NCBI RefSeq assembly: GCF_016920785.2
Contig: NW_024609958.1
Location: 2,356,001 to 2,420,000, forward strand
Source of the DNA: Ixodes scapularis
Lineage: Eukaryota > Arthropoda > Arachnida > Ixodida > Ixodidae
Reading direction: 5' to 3'
DNA: 64,000 nucleotides
Below are positions 22,510-34,053 of this stretch, in pieces. The notes under the pieces were generated by a model. That model did no database searches. It saw only the letters and a program-made list of their open reading frames with translations, and was not told the origin of the DNA. Numbering within the stretch: the stretch's first letter is position 1; every line of letters begins with the position of its first letter. Made by a program: the position numbers and the translations under genes.

Positions 22510-22790
22510 TCCCAGTTTTGTGGGCGTGTTCCTCGCAACGGGCGGTTTCATGAGAATTTTCTCGCCAATAGTAGCTTTGGAACCAAGCGGGAGGAGACAA
22601 AGACTCCACCTCTAAACCCTGCCCTTACACTCGGATCGGTGGGCATTGTCCCGCCCTTAGAATAAATACAGTAAACAATCTGCGTATAAAAATATTTTTT
22701 ATTTCTTCTTTCTTTTACCGATGGTTTGCACTTGCTTAATTCTCTTTCTTAAGCCTTGCTTAGTTCTTCGAGTATTTTTTCTTAAAGAGC

Positions 22791-22906
22791 CCTATGAGCC
22801 TCTAAAACTTGATATTCTACGCTGTGTGCACTTTCTACCGGAGCAGACACTGCAGAGATTGGAGAAGTCTTTTGTAATCGCCAGAGATACACAAGGTTCT
22901 ACTTGA
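22791..22906 (+). other. Candidate exon, EPYEPLKLDILRCVHF
   Basis: After an acceptor-like TTTTTTCTTAAAG the frame continues for about 38 codons to TGA, including LRCVHFLPEQTLQRLEKSFV. Composition looks coding, but no partner exon was found on the plus strand. Unrecognised. Confidence 0.2.
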
Positions 22907-22909
22907 GGG

Positions 22910-25490
22910 AAAGCCGTATCAGGCAGCGCAGTGTAGTCCGTTTCACTTCGAGTCCCACCACAGACTACGCTACGACCCTATAGGAAGCCAATCAAGCAGC
23001 TCCGAAAGTGCATCGTCACGGCGATAATCGTTCTTAAGCGTTTCTTTCTAACCCATAAAACCAATTATGCACAGAGAATGCGCCGCAACTGATCTCCTAC
23101 GCCGAAGCTTTGAAGGTGTCGTGGCGGTTATAGAGTGTCTAAGCAGTGTTTCCAGTTTAGCGGTTTTCCCGCTAAAACTAGCAATCTTCTTTTTCGTCTA
23201 CGTAAAAAAAAAAATGACCGTTTTTGCAGGCTGTTTTGATTTTAAGCGGTTTCAAACCATGTCGCAGTCTTCTTTCAGCGGATCTCAAATTTCCTCGAGC
23301 TTACATTTCTGCATAATAAATAACTCCATTTCTGTGGGAAGTTAGAGTCGCGGGGTCGCCATAAATGCTTACTTTCACCCGTTACGTTTTACCCGTACTT
23401 TCACTCGTGAAGGCGCCGTAGGCGCATCTTCACGACTACATATTTGAGCCGCCTTGTCCATGTCCCCGAGAACGACTTAGTATATGTGCAAGTTCTTGAA
23501 GGGGAGCTCCGGCGAAAGATTGATGGTCATTGGTTTTTATACAATTTTCACTGCTTATCAAATATACACCCGTGAATCTGTCTACGAAATATTGGATAAA
23601 AATAAAAATATATACTTATATATATTATTTGGAGAAAACGATTTCTAAGTGCGAGTAGAGCGAAAGAAAGTGAACCTTCGGATCACTTTTTGTCGCTCTA
23701 CTGGCAACAATGAGCAGGGGTGCTCCTGACGTGAAATGTTGCATCCAATAGCAGACGACGCTCGCTAGCTACTCCACGGCGTTGTGCGTTGCAGTGATAG
23801 TGAACGTGTGTGGTTCTGCGAATATGGGTCTGGATTAGGCTGTTCGCGGCATGCGATGGAGGGGGGGGGGGGGGGGGGGGAACCCGTGACGGGCTGTGGG
23901 GTGTGCAAACACCACGAAGGAATACAAGAGAGTGACACCCTATCGGCTTCCGACCAAGAGGTCTTTGCGACGGAAGTGGGGCCGAGCTGTCTGACGCGAA
24001 CACTGAGTCCTACAGCTCGCGTCGTGCTAGAAAACGGTTCCCACCTGGCTAGCAAATAAAGCCTTCCATGCCATTCTTCTTCGACGTGGCATCTGGGTCG
24101 ATACTTGTAGGCGGATTGTGAGTCCGCCGACATGAAGATTTCAAGGGGGCCCCAGGGAACGTTCCCCGGAAGGCGATGCAGGCGCATCGAATGGGAAATG
24201 CAAATCGTCTGAAATCTCGTGCTGAAAATTTTAAAACAATTTCTGGTCATTGCTTGACTAAGATCAGCTTGATGAATCGTAGTTCATTATTTCCCACGGA
24301 CAATCGCGACGGCCTTCGGATTGCTTCTGACGCCGGACGAAACAGGCTCAAGCTGCTCGTGGGCTGATGCTTACACAACATCTGACGTCCCAACAAGATG
24401 GCGAACCAGTAAAGTTGCAGGTTGGTTTCGGTTTCAGTTACGTCTTATTTTTAGAGCCCTGCATCTCCTAGGATATTCGCGGATATCCTACAATACCGTC
24501 ATCTGATTGCAGACGTATCCTTGGCTTATTCCACTGGTTGGGTAAGCGCCAAGCTGAGGGCAAGCGCAAAGAGATACTCCTTCCAGACAGAGTATATTAC
24601 GAAAAACCAAAACGAAGGAAAATGTCTTTCTTTACGCTGTACTCTGTGGGCACCCTGGCGGCTCCCCAGCTCAGTTGCCCGACTGCGGGGCACAGGTGGC
24701 GAACTTTCCCGCGTCGCGGCGGAATCAAGCCGGCCACGCGCACATCGCGTGCGCCGTCTTGATAAGGCGGATCAGACGCGACGCACAGGCAGAGGCTGGC
24801 TGGACACAAGCGCCGCCGGTACTCGTTGGTTTTCTATTAGTATATTCTTCATCATCTCGTCCATGTCCAATTATATGTAGTTTCTCCTTGTTCAAACCGT
24901 TGGCTCCGCGTTATTACAGCTGGTCGGGTATGCAGCAAGGCAAACCGACCACAACACGCACCTCAGCATAGTGTGCCGTAGTGGAGGGTTTTGACTTTCC
25001 GCGCTGAGTTTCCACTGAATTCGCCGTAATCGGTTGTTTATCCCGAATAATAAATGCAATCGGCCTCCTGCTCCGTCTCACTCCAAGTCCGACTGCATGC
25101 CGAAGCTACGATAGAATAGAGACAATCAAGCGGCGCTGATAATGTCACGGCATTCGACGTCTGTGTGCGTTTGCTTTTGCCGGATGAGCCAATAACGCGG
25201 AAAAAAAAAAAGTCTTTACACGGGGAAATTTTTCTCAGCAACTTGACGCCGACACCAGGACAATGGTTCGCCTTAGAATTGCCAACCTTTCGAATTTGCT
25301 GTAAGGGAAACCTCCTACAGTCGCCGTGGTCGTTGCTTAGTGGCATGTTTCGAATTCGAAGTATCTGTGTTCCATTAAATTTTTTACTCGACATATTTAT
25401 ACTTTTTACACGAAGAACTAACAACAGGCTGGAATATATAAACACATCAAGGCAAGCAAGAACAGTTGCATTTTGATATTGCTCTGAAAT
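22910..25490. other. Intergenic; repeat copy and G run
   Basis: Holds the second copy of the 21535-21690 repeat at about 23640-23790, and a 20-base G run at 23861-23880 flanked by overlapping frames on both strands that I consider chance. The stretch around 24.5-24.9 kb is G+C-rich with no supported model. Confidence 0.35.
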
Positions 25491-25494
25491 TAAC

Positions 25495-25735
25495 CGCATC
25501 CGAGGAAACCACTTGCAGGTTGACGATAAATAATGAACTGAAAAAAAGTTTTAATCGGGGAAGTTGTGCAAGAGACAAAAAGGAATAACAAACGTCCAGA
25601 AAGCAGCAGCGAGCGTCGACAGCGGCAGCAGCGAGCGACGTTGCGTCGGCGTGGAAGCTGGCTTGTGCGAGGGCGAATGAGTCGGCGAAACCACGCTCGG
25701 CTCCTCATATACTACACTCGGCCTCTCAAGGATTG
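25495..25735 (-). repeat. LTR-like segment
   Basis: Read on the minus strand: a TATA-like GTATATGAGGAGCCGAGCG, a G+C-rich middle, then CTTTTTGTCTCTTGCACAAC, TTCCCCGATTAAA and TTCA..TCGTCAACC. The last three blocks match, in order, the ends of the composites at 29380-29735 and 51403-51775. The segment probably belongs to the same LTR family; no internal region or partner LTR was found. Confidence 0.4.
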
Positions 25736-25739
25736 ACCG

Positions 25740-27290
25740 GAAAAGTTCGGGAGTGAGCTAGGGCGAGACTGACTAAACAATTTCATTCTGTCCTCTGTAT
25801 CTCTTACACTCGGGCTACATTAAACGCGAGGAAAGATTAAAAACAAACCGCTCACTTCCCTCAACTAAAATTTCCAAATCTGCGAAATCTCGCAGTGAAC
25901 TTCATTTCGCTACAGCACGTATATATCTGCGAACATGTATCTTCAAGATGAAAACCTTAAAGTCACAAGTGGGTTTTGAGTATGACGTCAAAACTTCCAT
26001 AATGTTTTACGACTTTCAGTTTAGTATTATTCTGAATGTGCGCATCTTGGCGAGCAATATTGAGCACCGCAAATCTTACTAAGAAAGGGCTCGAGAAATC
26101 TAACGTTACGTGTGCCTGTATCAAAGAAAATAGTTGCACATCACTATGAGTGGATGACAGTGTTTCCTCCTTTATTTTGCTCAGCTGACCACCCCCCCCC
26201 CCCCCCCCCCCCCGTCTCTTCCCGTTTCTCTGTACGTTCCGCTCCATCCCCGTTTTGTGGCGACTTGAGAAAACATTCAACGCGCTTAGCGCACGAACCA
26301 GACTAAAGCCTGTGTTGCTAGCCAAGTCACAGATCATCTGTATTATTTCGACAATTTTGTTTTTGTTTTATGTAGAGTTATGCAAAGAGCTAACAACTCG
26401 ACCCTTGAGTTCTCTCGTCCAATGTCTCATTTCATTTTGTGTGTTAAACTGTTGTAAGACCGTTAAGCACAGGGTCTATTTAATGATTCATTCCTATGCT
26501 TTTCGTGCAAACCATTGGTTTGAGTTCTCCACCTTTTGCGAGTTAAGGTAGAGCCCCTGAAACAAAAAGTGACCGAACTCTACGTGGAGTTTGCAGTAGT
26601 GGCCATTTAGATTTTTTCGCATGTACTTTATTGGAGGCGGTTCAGCAGGAAGTTTAATATTAGTAAAATTGAATGTTCACGTTTTTTCAACCCAGTGCTA
26701 CAGTCATCGTTTAAACTCTCAAGTGAAGCGCCAAAAACATGAGCAATGATTATTGCAAAAACAACTGCGGTGAAAAAACCTCGAGCAGTAGCTGGCAAGC
26801 ATGACGTGTCGTAAGCATTGACGTAAATGCAGTGACCCGTATGACCTTGTTGCGTGCATTGTCTCTTTCTTGGTTTGTCTTATTTGATCTTGAAAGGAAT
26901 GTTCTCAATATACCAAAACACTTTGTCCGAGCAAAATGCGCTGTTCTTCAGTAGAAGCGCAGCACCTGTTTTCGCATCTGCAATGTAAACTCTTTGTAAT
27001 TTACCTCGCTGATTGTTCGCTCGCTCGCATAAGATACTAAAGATATTGCACGTTGTTTGCTGCAAAACTTTCTCGCTTCCATTGTGTTCTCGTTACATAG
27101 ACTCTTATTGTACTTCCAAAAGAAACAATTTTAAAATAACAAAAATCAACTTTTGTCAACTGTTATTTTGTTTGCATAGAAGGGACGGGCTCTAAAGCTG
27201 CGTTCCGCAAATCTCTCGCAGGTGTTCTGCCAGCGGCTCCCACAGTTCAAGCGGTGCATATCAATGCAAGACGCCGGATATTTTTAAGCT
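25740..27290. other. Intergenic; one weak exon-like segment
   Basis: A 22-base C run lies at 26192-26213. On the minus strand a terminal-exon-like frame (acceptor TTTACATTGCAG at about 26982, then AKTGAALLLKNSAFCSDKVF and 12 more residues to TAA at about 26883) has no partner exons and no nearby AATAAA, so it is noted only. Confidence 0.3.
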
Positions 27291-27299
27291 GAGCAACTT

Positions 27300-27437
27300 C
27301 CTCATTGTTTTTCTACTCTGCCAAGTGACCACATGTGTGCTTGACAGCCATGTTTATTGCGGGGGCTTTGTTAACCGCGCTGCCGCAACCGGCAGCGCGG
27401 GGGCCAACTCAAACACCCACAATAGCGTAATGTAACA
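27300..27437 (-). repeat. Gypsy 3' LTR, 5' portion
   Basis: The minus strand reads TGTTACATTACGC from 27437, directly after a polypurine tract. It contains a 10-bp perfect hairpin (27375-27384 with 27391-27400, CCGCGCTGCC) and AATAAA at 27352-27357. TG start, polypurine tract and poly(A) signal are the expected 3' LTR layout. The 3' limit is estimated. Confidence 0.5.
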
Positions 27438-27449
27438 TCCCCTTTATAT
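27438..27449 (-). other. Polypurine tract
   Basis: ATATAAAGGGGA on the minus strand abuts the LTR start. It would prime plus-strand DNA synthesis in reverse transcription. Confidence 0.5.
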
Positions 27450-27473
27450 TGGCATTGTGGGATTTTACGTTTC

Positions 27474-28710
27474 TTAAGGTACATAGCCCTTCAGGTAGTT
27501 TGGTACTCGGCTTTCACGAACTCGTCGAATATTTAGGCTGCTTAGACCCTTTGCTATTGCCTTCGCAGGACATTTTGCCGACACAGCTGTCTCCTGCTGG
27601 ACCTTCGTCTTAGTAATGGCTTTCGGCCTGTTCGTTGTCCACCTCGGTTTCTTCGTAACCACTCCATTTTAGAATTGCACTTCCGCGTGAAGGCTGTATT
27701 TCGCCGAAGCACATTTCAATTCCTTTTAACATCACACGACCTCTTCTTTGCCCTCTGCACGACTACGTTTTGTCGCATGTGCATTTTCCTGTAGGTTGGA
27801 CTCGCACATAGTCTCCTTGGTGTAGTGGAGGTAGAACTTTCTCCTTTTCATTGTAGTTGTTTACCATTTTCTTCCTCAATACTTGTCTTTGACGCTTGTA
27901 GTATTTGTAGGCGTAGCCGCATGGTCGTGGTAGGGAGAATGCTTCGGGTTCTTTTTCCGATATCAGTGGCTGCACAGGGCTGACATGGAGTTCTTGTGTA
28001 GTGCTGTGTACGGGTCACTTCCATCCATCATTGCTTGCTGTAGTATCTTCGCTGTTTTCTTCATTGTACTTTCAGCCTTGCAGTTGGACTGCGTATGGTC
28101 TGGGCTTGATGTCACGTGTTCGAAACCCCATTCTCTTGTAAACTTCACAACCTCGTCACTCGAAAATAACGGACCGTTGTCGCTGACATCAGCTGATGGA
28201 CGGCCATGTCTTGCTAAGTTCGCTTTGATTTTCCGAATGAGCGCGGCTGATGTAGTCAATCGTAGTTGGTTAGCTTGAAAGAATCCGCTGTTGTGGTCCA
28301 CGATCACAAGAAATGTTTTTCCTTTGCATTCCATAAGGTCTGCACACACTTTCTCCCATGGTTGGCTTGTCATTGAGTGTGCCTTCATAGTTTCCTTTTG
28401 ATGTCTGTGAGAGTGAGTTTGGCATACCTCCCCTACAGTGTGTATTCTCTCATTTCCGAGTTCATCTACGGTCTGAATACAGACTCTCGTGCTCTTCGAA
28501 GTGTGCTTTTCATGTCCATCTGCCAGCATGAAGTTTCTTCTTGATCTGGTCGCGCAGTGCAGCGGGAACAGCAAGTCGCTGTCCTTTGTAGATGATGAAG
28601 GCAGGACGGGTTCCTCTCTTGCGAGTGAGTACTTCAAGGATTTTGGGGAAGCCTTCATTTAATTTTGCTATGACCCTAGCGTCTTTCGTCTCTTCGCGTG
28701 ACGCCGCCAT
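27474..28710 (-). pseudogene. Ty3/Gypsy integrase remnant
   Basis: Three frames in series cover a Gypsy integrase. At 28710-28510, YKGQRLAVPAALRDQIKKKL leads toward the HHCC finger. At 28658-27963 lies the core, WEKVCADLMECKGKTFLVIV followed by DHNSGFF, with catalytic Asp107, Asp160 (SDNGPLFSS) and Glu196 (NCKAES) of that frame, a D,D-35-E arrangement. At 27975-27763 come the KVLPPLHQGDYVRVQPTGK linker region and an R-rich tail down to 27474. At least two frameshifts break it, and the usual SNGKAE is SNCKAE. Reverse transcriptase and gag are absent upstream. It is the 3' end of an old insertion, continuous with the polypurine tract and LTR at 27438. Confidence 0.8.
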
Positions 28711-29378
28711 AACTTTAGTTCACAGGAGGCAGACGGCCCTGCATGCGAGGGCTCGTTCCGTCTCGTGCTCCACATTGTCAGAGCTCCAGCGGGGTTGTCG
28801 CACCTTCCGATAGCGTAGTCAAACTGGCTGGAAAAATTAGTTCATTCTTTCCGTTCTTTTTTTTTTTTTGTGCGAGGGGGGGGGGGGGGGGGGGTTACTT
28901 TTCGTACTTTAGCACGTAGGCCAAAGTCATACTTTGCCCAACTACAGATTATTATCAACTTCGGATGGCACGAACACCCCTGCTTTCTCGCTGTTTGATG
29001 CGAGAAAAGCGGGCATGAGCGAACCCGATCGCCGTCCGCACGCTTCGGAGACCTCTGGTGACGTCACGTTTGGGATGGCGGGAATAACTGGGGAAAAACT
29101 CGGAAGAAGGATGTATTGGCGTTGGCAACAAACAAAATGTCAGTTTTCTTTTTTTTTTTTTAATTTACTATAGATTTAAACTAAAGGAGCGGTGTAGCAT
29201 TTCGGAATCAGGAAGCCATCCGCATTCAGATGATACCTCTGGATTAAGTAGCTCAAAAACTCGGCCGAGTGTAGTACAACACTTCCCGCTCTCAATTTAG
29301 GCTTAGTACGTCCTCTTCCGTACCTCCCTCTCTGTTCACTGCCTTGGACATATCACCACGCACGTCGCCCAGTGAGCG
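28711..29378. other. Intergenic; 19-base G run
   Basis: G run at 28876-28894 preceded by a T run. No gene supported. Confidence 0.4.
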
Positions 29379-29379
29379 C

Positions 29380-29735
29380 GTGCGTGGCCGAATGGTTACC
29401 CTGCTTGGCTTTCGCTCGGAGGCCCCAGGTTGCATTCGTGAAAATGCTCGCTTCTTTCATTTATTCTTTCAATTTAGCGATATCCTAAGTTCCCGAACCT
29501 TGTCTTCTGATCGAGGTACGAATTCTCTACGCACCGAACGCTCTACGCCAAATGTTCCAGAAACCCACGCGTGTACAAAAGGTGCACCGCGTGGTGATCC
29601 AGGATTAGTCTCGCTCTGGCGCTCGATCGTGCTGCTCTGCCGAGCTTCGACGCCTTCGACGATACCTCTTTGCATTTTTGTTGTCGGGAAAGTTCCCCAG
29701 ATTAAACGTTAAGTTTGGGTTCATTCGTCACCTTA
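29380..29735 (+). repeat. Composite repeat: tRNA-Ser-like head plus LTR-like tail, copy 1
   Basis: Starts with a box-A-like TGGCCGAATGG (29385-29395) and a box-B-like GGTTGCATTC (29428-29437), continues through TTCTACGCACCGAAC, TGTTCCAGAA..CCACGC and CCTCTTTGCATTTTTGTT, and ends GATTAAACGTT..GTTCATTCGTCACC at the edge of the large transposon. All blocks recur in order at 51403-51775. Confidence 0.65.
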
Positions 29736-29739
29736 CCAT

Positions 29740-30828
29740 AGGGTGTGTTCAGATAAGATCGAACACGCGAGTCCGGTTCGCATTTTTGTTTTTCTTCATA
29801 TTTTTATATGTTACTCCCCAATATGTGGAAGGAACTAAATCACAAATGTTTAAAAAAAAATATATATATATATATATCTAAAGAAAAAAAAAACATGACT
29901 GCCCCAAGACGGAAACGCCGTTTTCGGGCTTTGTCTGTTCTGTCAAGTTTGACTTCATGTAATAGGCAAACTAAATATACCAAAAAACTGAATATTTTTC
30001 AGAAAGCAGGGGATTATAGTTGATACATTTTTGAACGTTTACAGTATTCTCAAAATTATATATCGCGCGTGCCATATTCACAAATGTGGCTGCTTTAAAC
30101 GTTTTGACCCCATTTTTGTGACTCGTTATGTCGTTATATGTTAAGGGTATTAAACTGAAACTTTTTTTATATGTCCTTCCTAAACTTGTCCTTTACCAAA
30201 AAATAAATTGCTGCTCTAGTGTATGATGCAAAATATATACAGCGCTTCAAACATATTCGAAATTGAAAAGTTCCGCAACTTCAACGTGCAATTAAAAAAA
30301 AAAAAAAAACATCTTCGATCTTTTTAAAATTTGGAGGAATCACTCTCCTCTACATCCTCATTAAGTTCCGTTAAAAACATGTTGCATCATTTTGTTTCCG
30401 TCAAAAGTACAGCGCTTTGAAATGTACCTCCACACGTGGACATGTCCGCCCAAGGTCACGGCCGCAGTGTGGCCGCCTTCCATTTTTTTGTTTAGAACTT
30501 CTCATAATGTCCTGTTTTTTTACTTGTGCACGAGTTCGAATCATACATGTGGACCGCTCTAAATGCATGTATAAAGTACACGTAGCTCAGGACAGCAGTT
30601 CGAAGCATCGAAGATGCGAACTAAGACGAGCCCGCCCTTCGCGCTTAATTGTTGCATATGCCGCTGCACGGTCGCGCGAACTGAAACACAACCATCCGCA
30701 CGAGACACTAGTGTCGATAGAAAGGAAGAACATATATAACCTGCCGCGTATTACGTCCGTGTTCGCCTTGTATAGCGAACACGACCTATTGAGCCCAAAC
30801 AACGTTGGATGCAACCGGAGACGCCGGG
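29740..30828 (+). repeat. Left terminal inverted repeat of the 6.46-kb transposon
   Basis: Inverse of 35116-36195. Contains a (TA)n run near 29863-29877. A plus-strand frame at 30417-30866 has a mirror frame in the other arm, but the two differ almost only by amino-acid-changing substitutions, so I do not call it a gene. Confidence 0.85.
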
Positions 30829-31093
30829 TCACGCGACCACTCGGTCGCGCGAACGTAAATGCCTAGAACGAAACGATATACAACACCTGGGTTCGCGAAG
30901 TAAACCTAAGAACTGAACATAACACCTCGGTGGGATTGAGGATCAGCGCTTTTACTACATCTTTATGTGACTGTTTTAATAAATCGCTGACACCTTGGCT
31001 TGTCCACTCGTTCCGGCTGTCTCTTGATGCGTCGTCTGTCATTGTTGTAAAATAAATAAAAATGCATAGACACTCAACATGTTCAAGCAGCGG

Positions 31094-33289
31094 TTATGAA
31101 ATAGTGATCGTCGTTGCGCTTTCCGCGGTCCGGAAAACAGTTAGTTCCGAGTTCTGCCCCGTTCTGCGACTTCGCCATACGTGCCACTTCTGAATTCCAC
31201 GGACGGCTCGCACATTGCTCCACTCTTCCTTCTTCCGGTTCCGGAACTCTACAAGTTCAGTTTCATCCAAGTAGAGCAGCTTGACCCCTTTGAGATGCTG
31301 AGACAGTATTCTTGACATGTCTTGTCCATTTTGGATTGCCATGCTTGCCGGCTGTCGCAGGTTGTGTAGAGTAGCCTGATGCTTCACAAGCCCTCCAACG
31401 CCATTGCATGCATTTTTGCCGTGCCCAGTGGCGGAAAATAGCCATTTGGCTGCAGGGTACTCTAATTTTCTAAACTCGTGTAGCTGATACTTGTTCTTGA
31501 ACTGGCTCGCTGCTCCATCGCTTACAAAAGTCACTTGCGAGTGCACGGGAGCGTTGTCATCAAGCCAGTCTGTTATCTTTCCGATTGCGCAGCAGGCGTG
31601 GGCGGAGTCGTGGCACACATCGTCGCTGATGACAGCGAAGCTACGCGTGGATTTTCTTGTTGTAGCAACGCATGTAAAAACCGAAACTTGCTTCTTATGC
31701 CAGTGGTAGGCTTGGACCTCATCGGGAAGAACAACGGTCCAATTCTCCGCAAAATCAAAATGCAGCACGAGGCTTCCCTTTTCTTCGCACAGTTTTTCTG
31801 TGTATATGGCCTTTCCTTGAATTGACCTGATCTGATTATGAGGAATCCATCTTCCTACCAGTGTCTGAAGTTCGTTCATGAATGTCATTGAATCCAAAGA
31901 TTTTTTTATCAGGTTGCCGGACTCCCAGGCAGCTACCAAAATTTCTGCTTCTTCTGGGATTCCAAGCCGCTCGAGCGTAAAATGGCTGTCCTTGGGGCAT
32001 CGTCCACAATCGCCAAGCCGGCATTCATTGGTTGGCGGGGAGCACATGTACAATAATTCCAAGTCCAATATGTTGACGTCCCTACCGCTTACGCTTCCAA
32101 GAGCCGCAACGCAAAGCTTAAAATTTGCGCAATATATGCATACACAAACTTCTCTCTGGGGGGCACACTTGACCCACCGGGGTCGCAAGGAATGAAACTT
32201 TGTGAGGCCAATCTTGGTTTCGGGGTGTGCATTTTTAAACACACGAAATGACTCGCGGATTGACCTCGTCATAAAGCGCTTGGAGATGTACTGTTTTTTG
32301 TCATTTAGTAAGACACAAATGACATCTCTCTGGTTTGGGCTTTGTCTTGAGCAGCCCAGTTCGTCCTTAGTAAAGTACTCAAGCGCCACCGACAATTCCT
32401 CTTCGCTCACCTTGCATCTCGAGTAGTGTTCCGGTGTCGACCACACACCGTAGTCATCTCTCAGTTTGCGAGATTTGTTGATGAGGTACCTCGTTGCCTC
32501 CGGCACGGCACGTTCGATCTCTTTCCTCGTCAGGGATGGGGGAAGGAGCGTCAGTAGACGGCAGCGTTCCTGGTGGGAAGGACACGCAGCGTATGCCAGG
32601 CGAAAGTTGGTCATCCACTCGCTGCACGTGTTGCACTTATCTTGGGACGGTCCTGAAACGTCTGATGTCCCGTAGGCTGTTTGAATCCCCGTACGAACAT
32701 CGGAAACCACGGCCTCTTCTATTTCCGCTTGATTCCTCTTCCCATAGGACTCTCTGCAGCGGCTTGCTACTTGACCTGGTGGCTTGAGCGGTGAAACTTT
32801 TGTGGGCAGTACGTAGCGATTCAGCTTGTCAACGGCCTCACTTTCTGGGATAAATGCATCCCCACCACTGTCGGAGCTCTCTGATGCACTTTGTATTTCA
32901 GCTTTGAAGTACAGGAAACAATGCTGGCACAGGTAATCTGTTTCTTTCACTTCACCGGATGTCTCCTGGGGCAAAATCTTCTTCAAGGAGTTAACACCGA
33001 TATCTCGCACGCTGCGAAAATTTCTCTGCATTGTGACTTTCTTTTTGTGTTTGCTGAGATAGTCAGCACAAAAAACTCTGCTGGCGCTGTAAGTCCCTGC
33101 CATAGCTGAGGACTCCGCTCTGACAAGGCGTGTATTAGCAAAGCATATGCCACGCAGATACTGGACTCGCTCCCTTGTGCCCGACGCCGAAAAAAAGAAA
33201 GAGAGAGAGAATGGTTCATACTTTATTGGTATTGAAGTCACGAGGTGTGAAATGAGTGCGTGCGTGCGCAGTCCGACCAAGACACGCAA
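31094..33289 (-). CDS. Putative DDE-type transposase, superfamily unassigned
   Basis: 731 codons, uninterrupted. Met63 (ATG at 33103) precedes a better N-terminus, SRVFCADYLSKHKKKVTMQR, so the working protein is probably 669 residues. An early CQHC pair lies at residues 121-124. A cysteine-rich region at 382-393 (CVCIYC...C) and 416-431 (C...C...C..C) could bind zinc. The C-terminal third has LVLHFDFAENW (Asp512), VISDDVCHDSAHACC (Asp556-557), FVSDGAASQFKNKY (Asp591) and FSATGHGKNACNGVGGLVKH (His623). Conserved acidic strands ahead of a GHGK..C.GVGG block are what an RNase-H-fold transposase would show. The pattern resembles uncharacterised proteins I recall from arthropod and cnidarian genomes. 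It is the only long gene between the inverted arms. Catalytic assignment is inference. Confidence 0.65.
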   Translation of the reverse strand: MRVLVGLRTHALISHLVTSIPIKYEPFSLSFFFSASGTRERVQYLRGICFANTRLVRAESSAMAGTYSASRVFCADYLSKHKKKVTMQRNFRSVRDIGVNSLKKILPQETSGEVKETDYLCQHCFLYFKAEIQSASESSDSGGDAFIPESEAVDKLNRYVLPTKVSPLKPPGQVASRCRESYGKRNQAEIEEAVVSDVRTGIQTAYGTSDVSGPSQDKCNTCSEWMTNFRLAYAACPSHQERCRLLTLLPPSLTRKEIERAVPEATRYLINKSRKLRDDYGVWSTPEHYSRCKVSEEELSVALEYFTKDELGCSRQSPNQRDVICVLLNDKKQYISKRFMTRSIRESFRVFKNAHPETKIGLTKFHSLRPRWVKCAPQREVCVCIYCANFKLCVAALGSVSGRDVNILDLELLYMCSPPTNECRLGDCGRCPKDSHFTLERLGIPEEAEILVAAWESGNLIKKSLDSMTFMNELQTLVGRWIPHNQIRSIQGKAIYTEKLCEEKGSLVLHFDFAENWTVVLPDEVQAYHWHKKQVSVFTCVATTRKSTRSFAVISDDVCHDSAHACCAIGKITDWLDDNAPVHSQVTFVSDGAASQFKNKYQLHEFRKLEYPAAKWLFSATGHGKNACNGVGGLVKHQATLHNLRQPASMAIQNGQDMSRILSQHLKGVKLLYLDETELVEFRNRKKEEWSNVRAVRGIQKWHVWRSRRTGQNSELTVFRTAESATTITIS

Positions 33290-34050
33290 GCGTAAACACG
33301 TGAAGTGTAGAGCGGCGCACGTTTACTTTGACTTGCTATTTGATGCCGCGCGACAGATGGTGATAAAACCCGAGACTCAGGAACACACAAAGGGACGAAC
33401 AGAACACAACGTCTCAAACACAGCTGAAGGTTTATTTGTCAGACACTCGTTTAAAAAAGGCGAGCCCCCACGGTGCCCCAACCGACATCCAGAGTCCCGA
33501 AGGTCAAGCCGCTTCCTCCCGCCCAGTACACGTCAGCAGCACTCCTCGCACAAACATACATGCACACACGCTAGGCGCCACAGCGTCCATGAGAATGTCC
33601 ACGCTGTTGACTTGTCACCCGGCACCGCCACCACTGCTAATCCCCCACTTCCTCGCAACGCTTCCTTGCCCCCCCGCCGTCGAATCGTGCACAAGCACAC
33701 CACTCAGATATACCCCCTTCCCGTCCCCACCCCCCTCCTTTTACAGTTGCCGACGTAAACACAAACCTCGAAAACACATGTGGAAGCCCGCCCGCTGAGC
33801 CAAAAATGCGCCACCAAGTAATCTCAAAGCCTTAAAGTTTGTGCCGCTATCCGTCCGTCCCCCCTTCAATGTACATACTTCCTCAAGACGAGCGTGTTGG
33901 TACATACTGTTACCAACACGCTCGTCTTGTACTTACTTATCCCCGACCTTGCCAAAAACCTTCCTCCCCCCCCCCCCCCCCCCCCTTCCCTTTATTTATT
34001 TATGTCTCCTTCCGTTCGAGTTCGTTTTTGGCTATAGTTTTGTTCTTTCG
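33190..34050. other. Noncoding interior of the transposon; hairpin and C run
   Basis: Between the transposase start and the nested element. It contains a perfect 19-bp hairpin (33884-33902 with 33911-33929) and a 20-base C run at 33966-33985. Open frames here are C-rich low-complexity chance frames. Confidence 0.4.
33884..33929. repeat. Perfect 19-bp hairpin
   Basis: CAAGACGAGCGTGTTGGTA at 33884-33902 and its exact inverse at 33911-33929 enclose an 8-base loop CATACTGT. Confidence 0.85.
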
Positions 34051-34053
34051 CAG

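Noticed and set aside
23698..24250. Long minus-strand frames around 23.7-24.25 kb
   Set aside because: They depend on reading through the 20-base G run as a proline run; frames on both strands overlap.
30417..30866. 149-codon frame in the left inverted arm
   Set aside because: Its mirror in the right arm differs mainly by amino-acid-changing substitutions, which argues against a selected protein.
33147..33798. Plus-strand frames of 120-203 codons opposite the transposase start
   Set aside because: Shadow of the transposase and C-rich low-complexity DNA; composition is biased to P, S, H and T with no motif.
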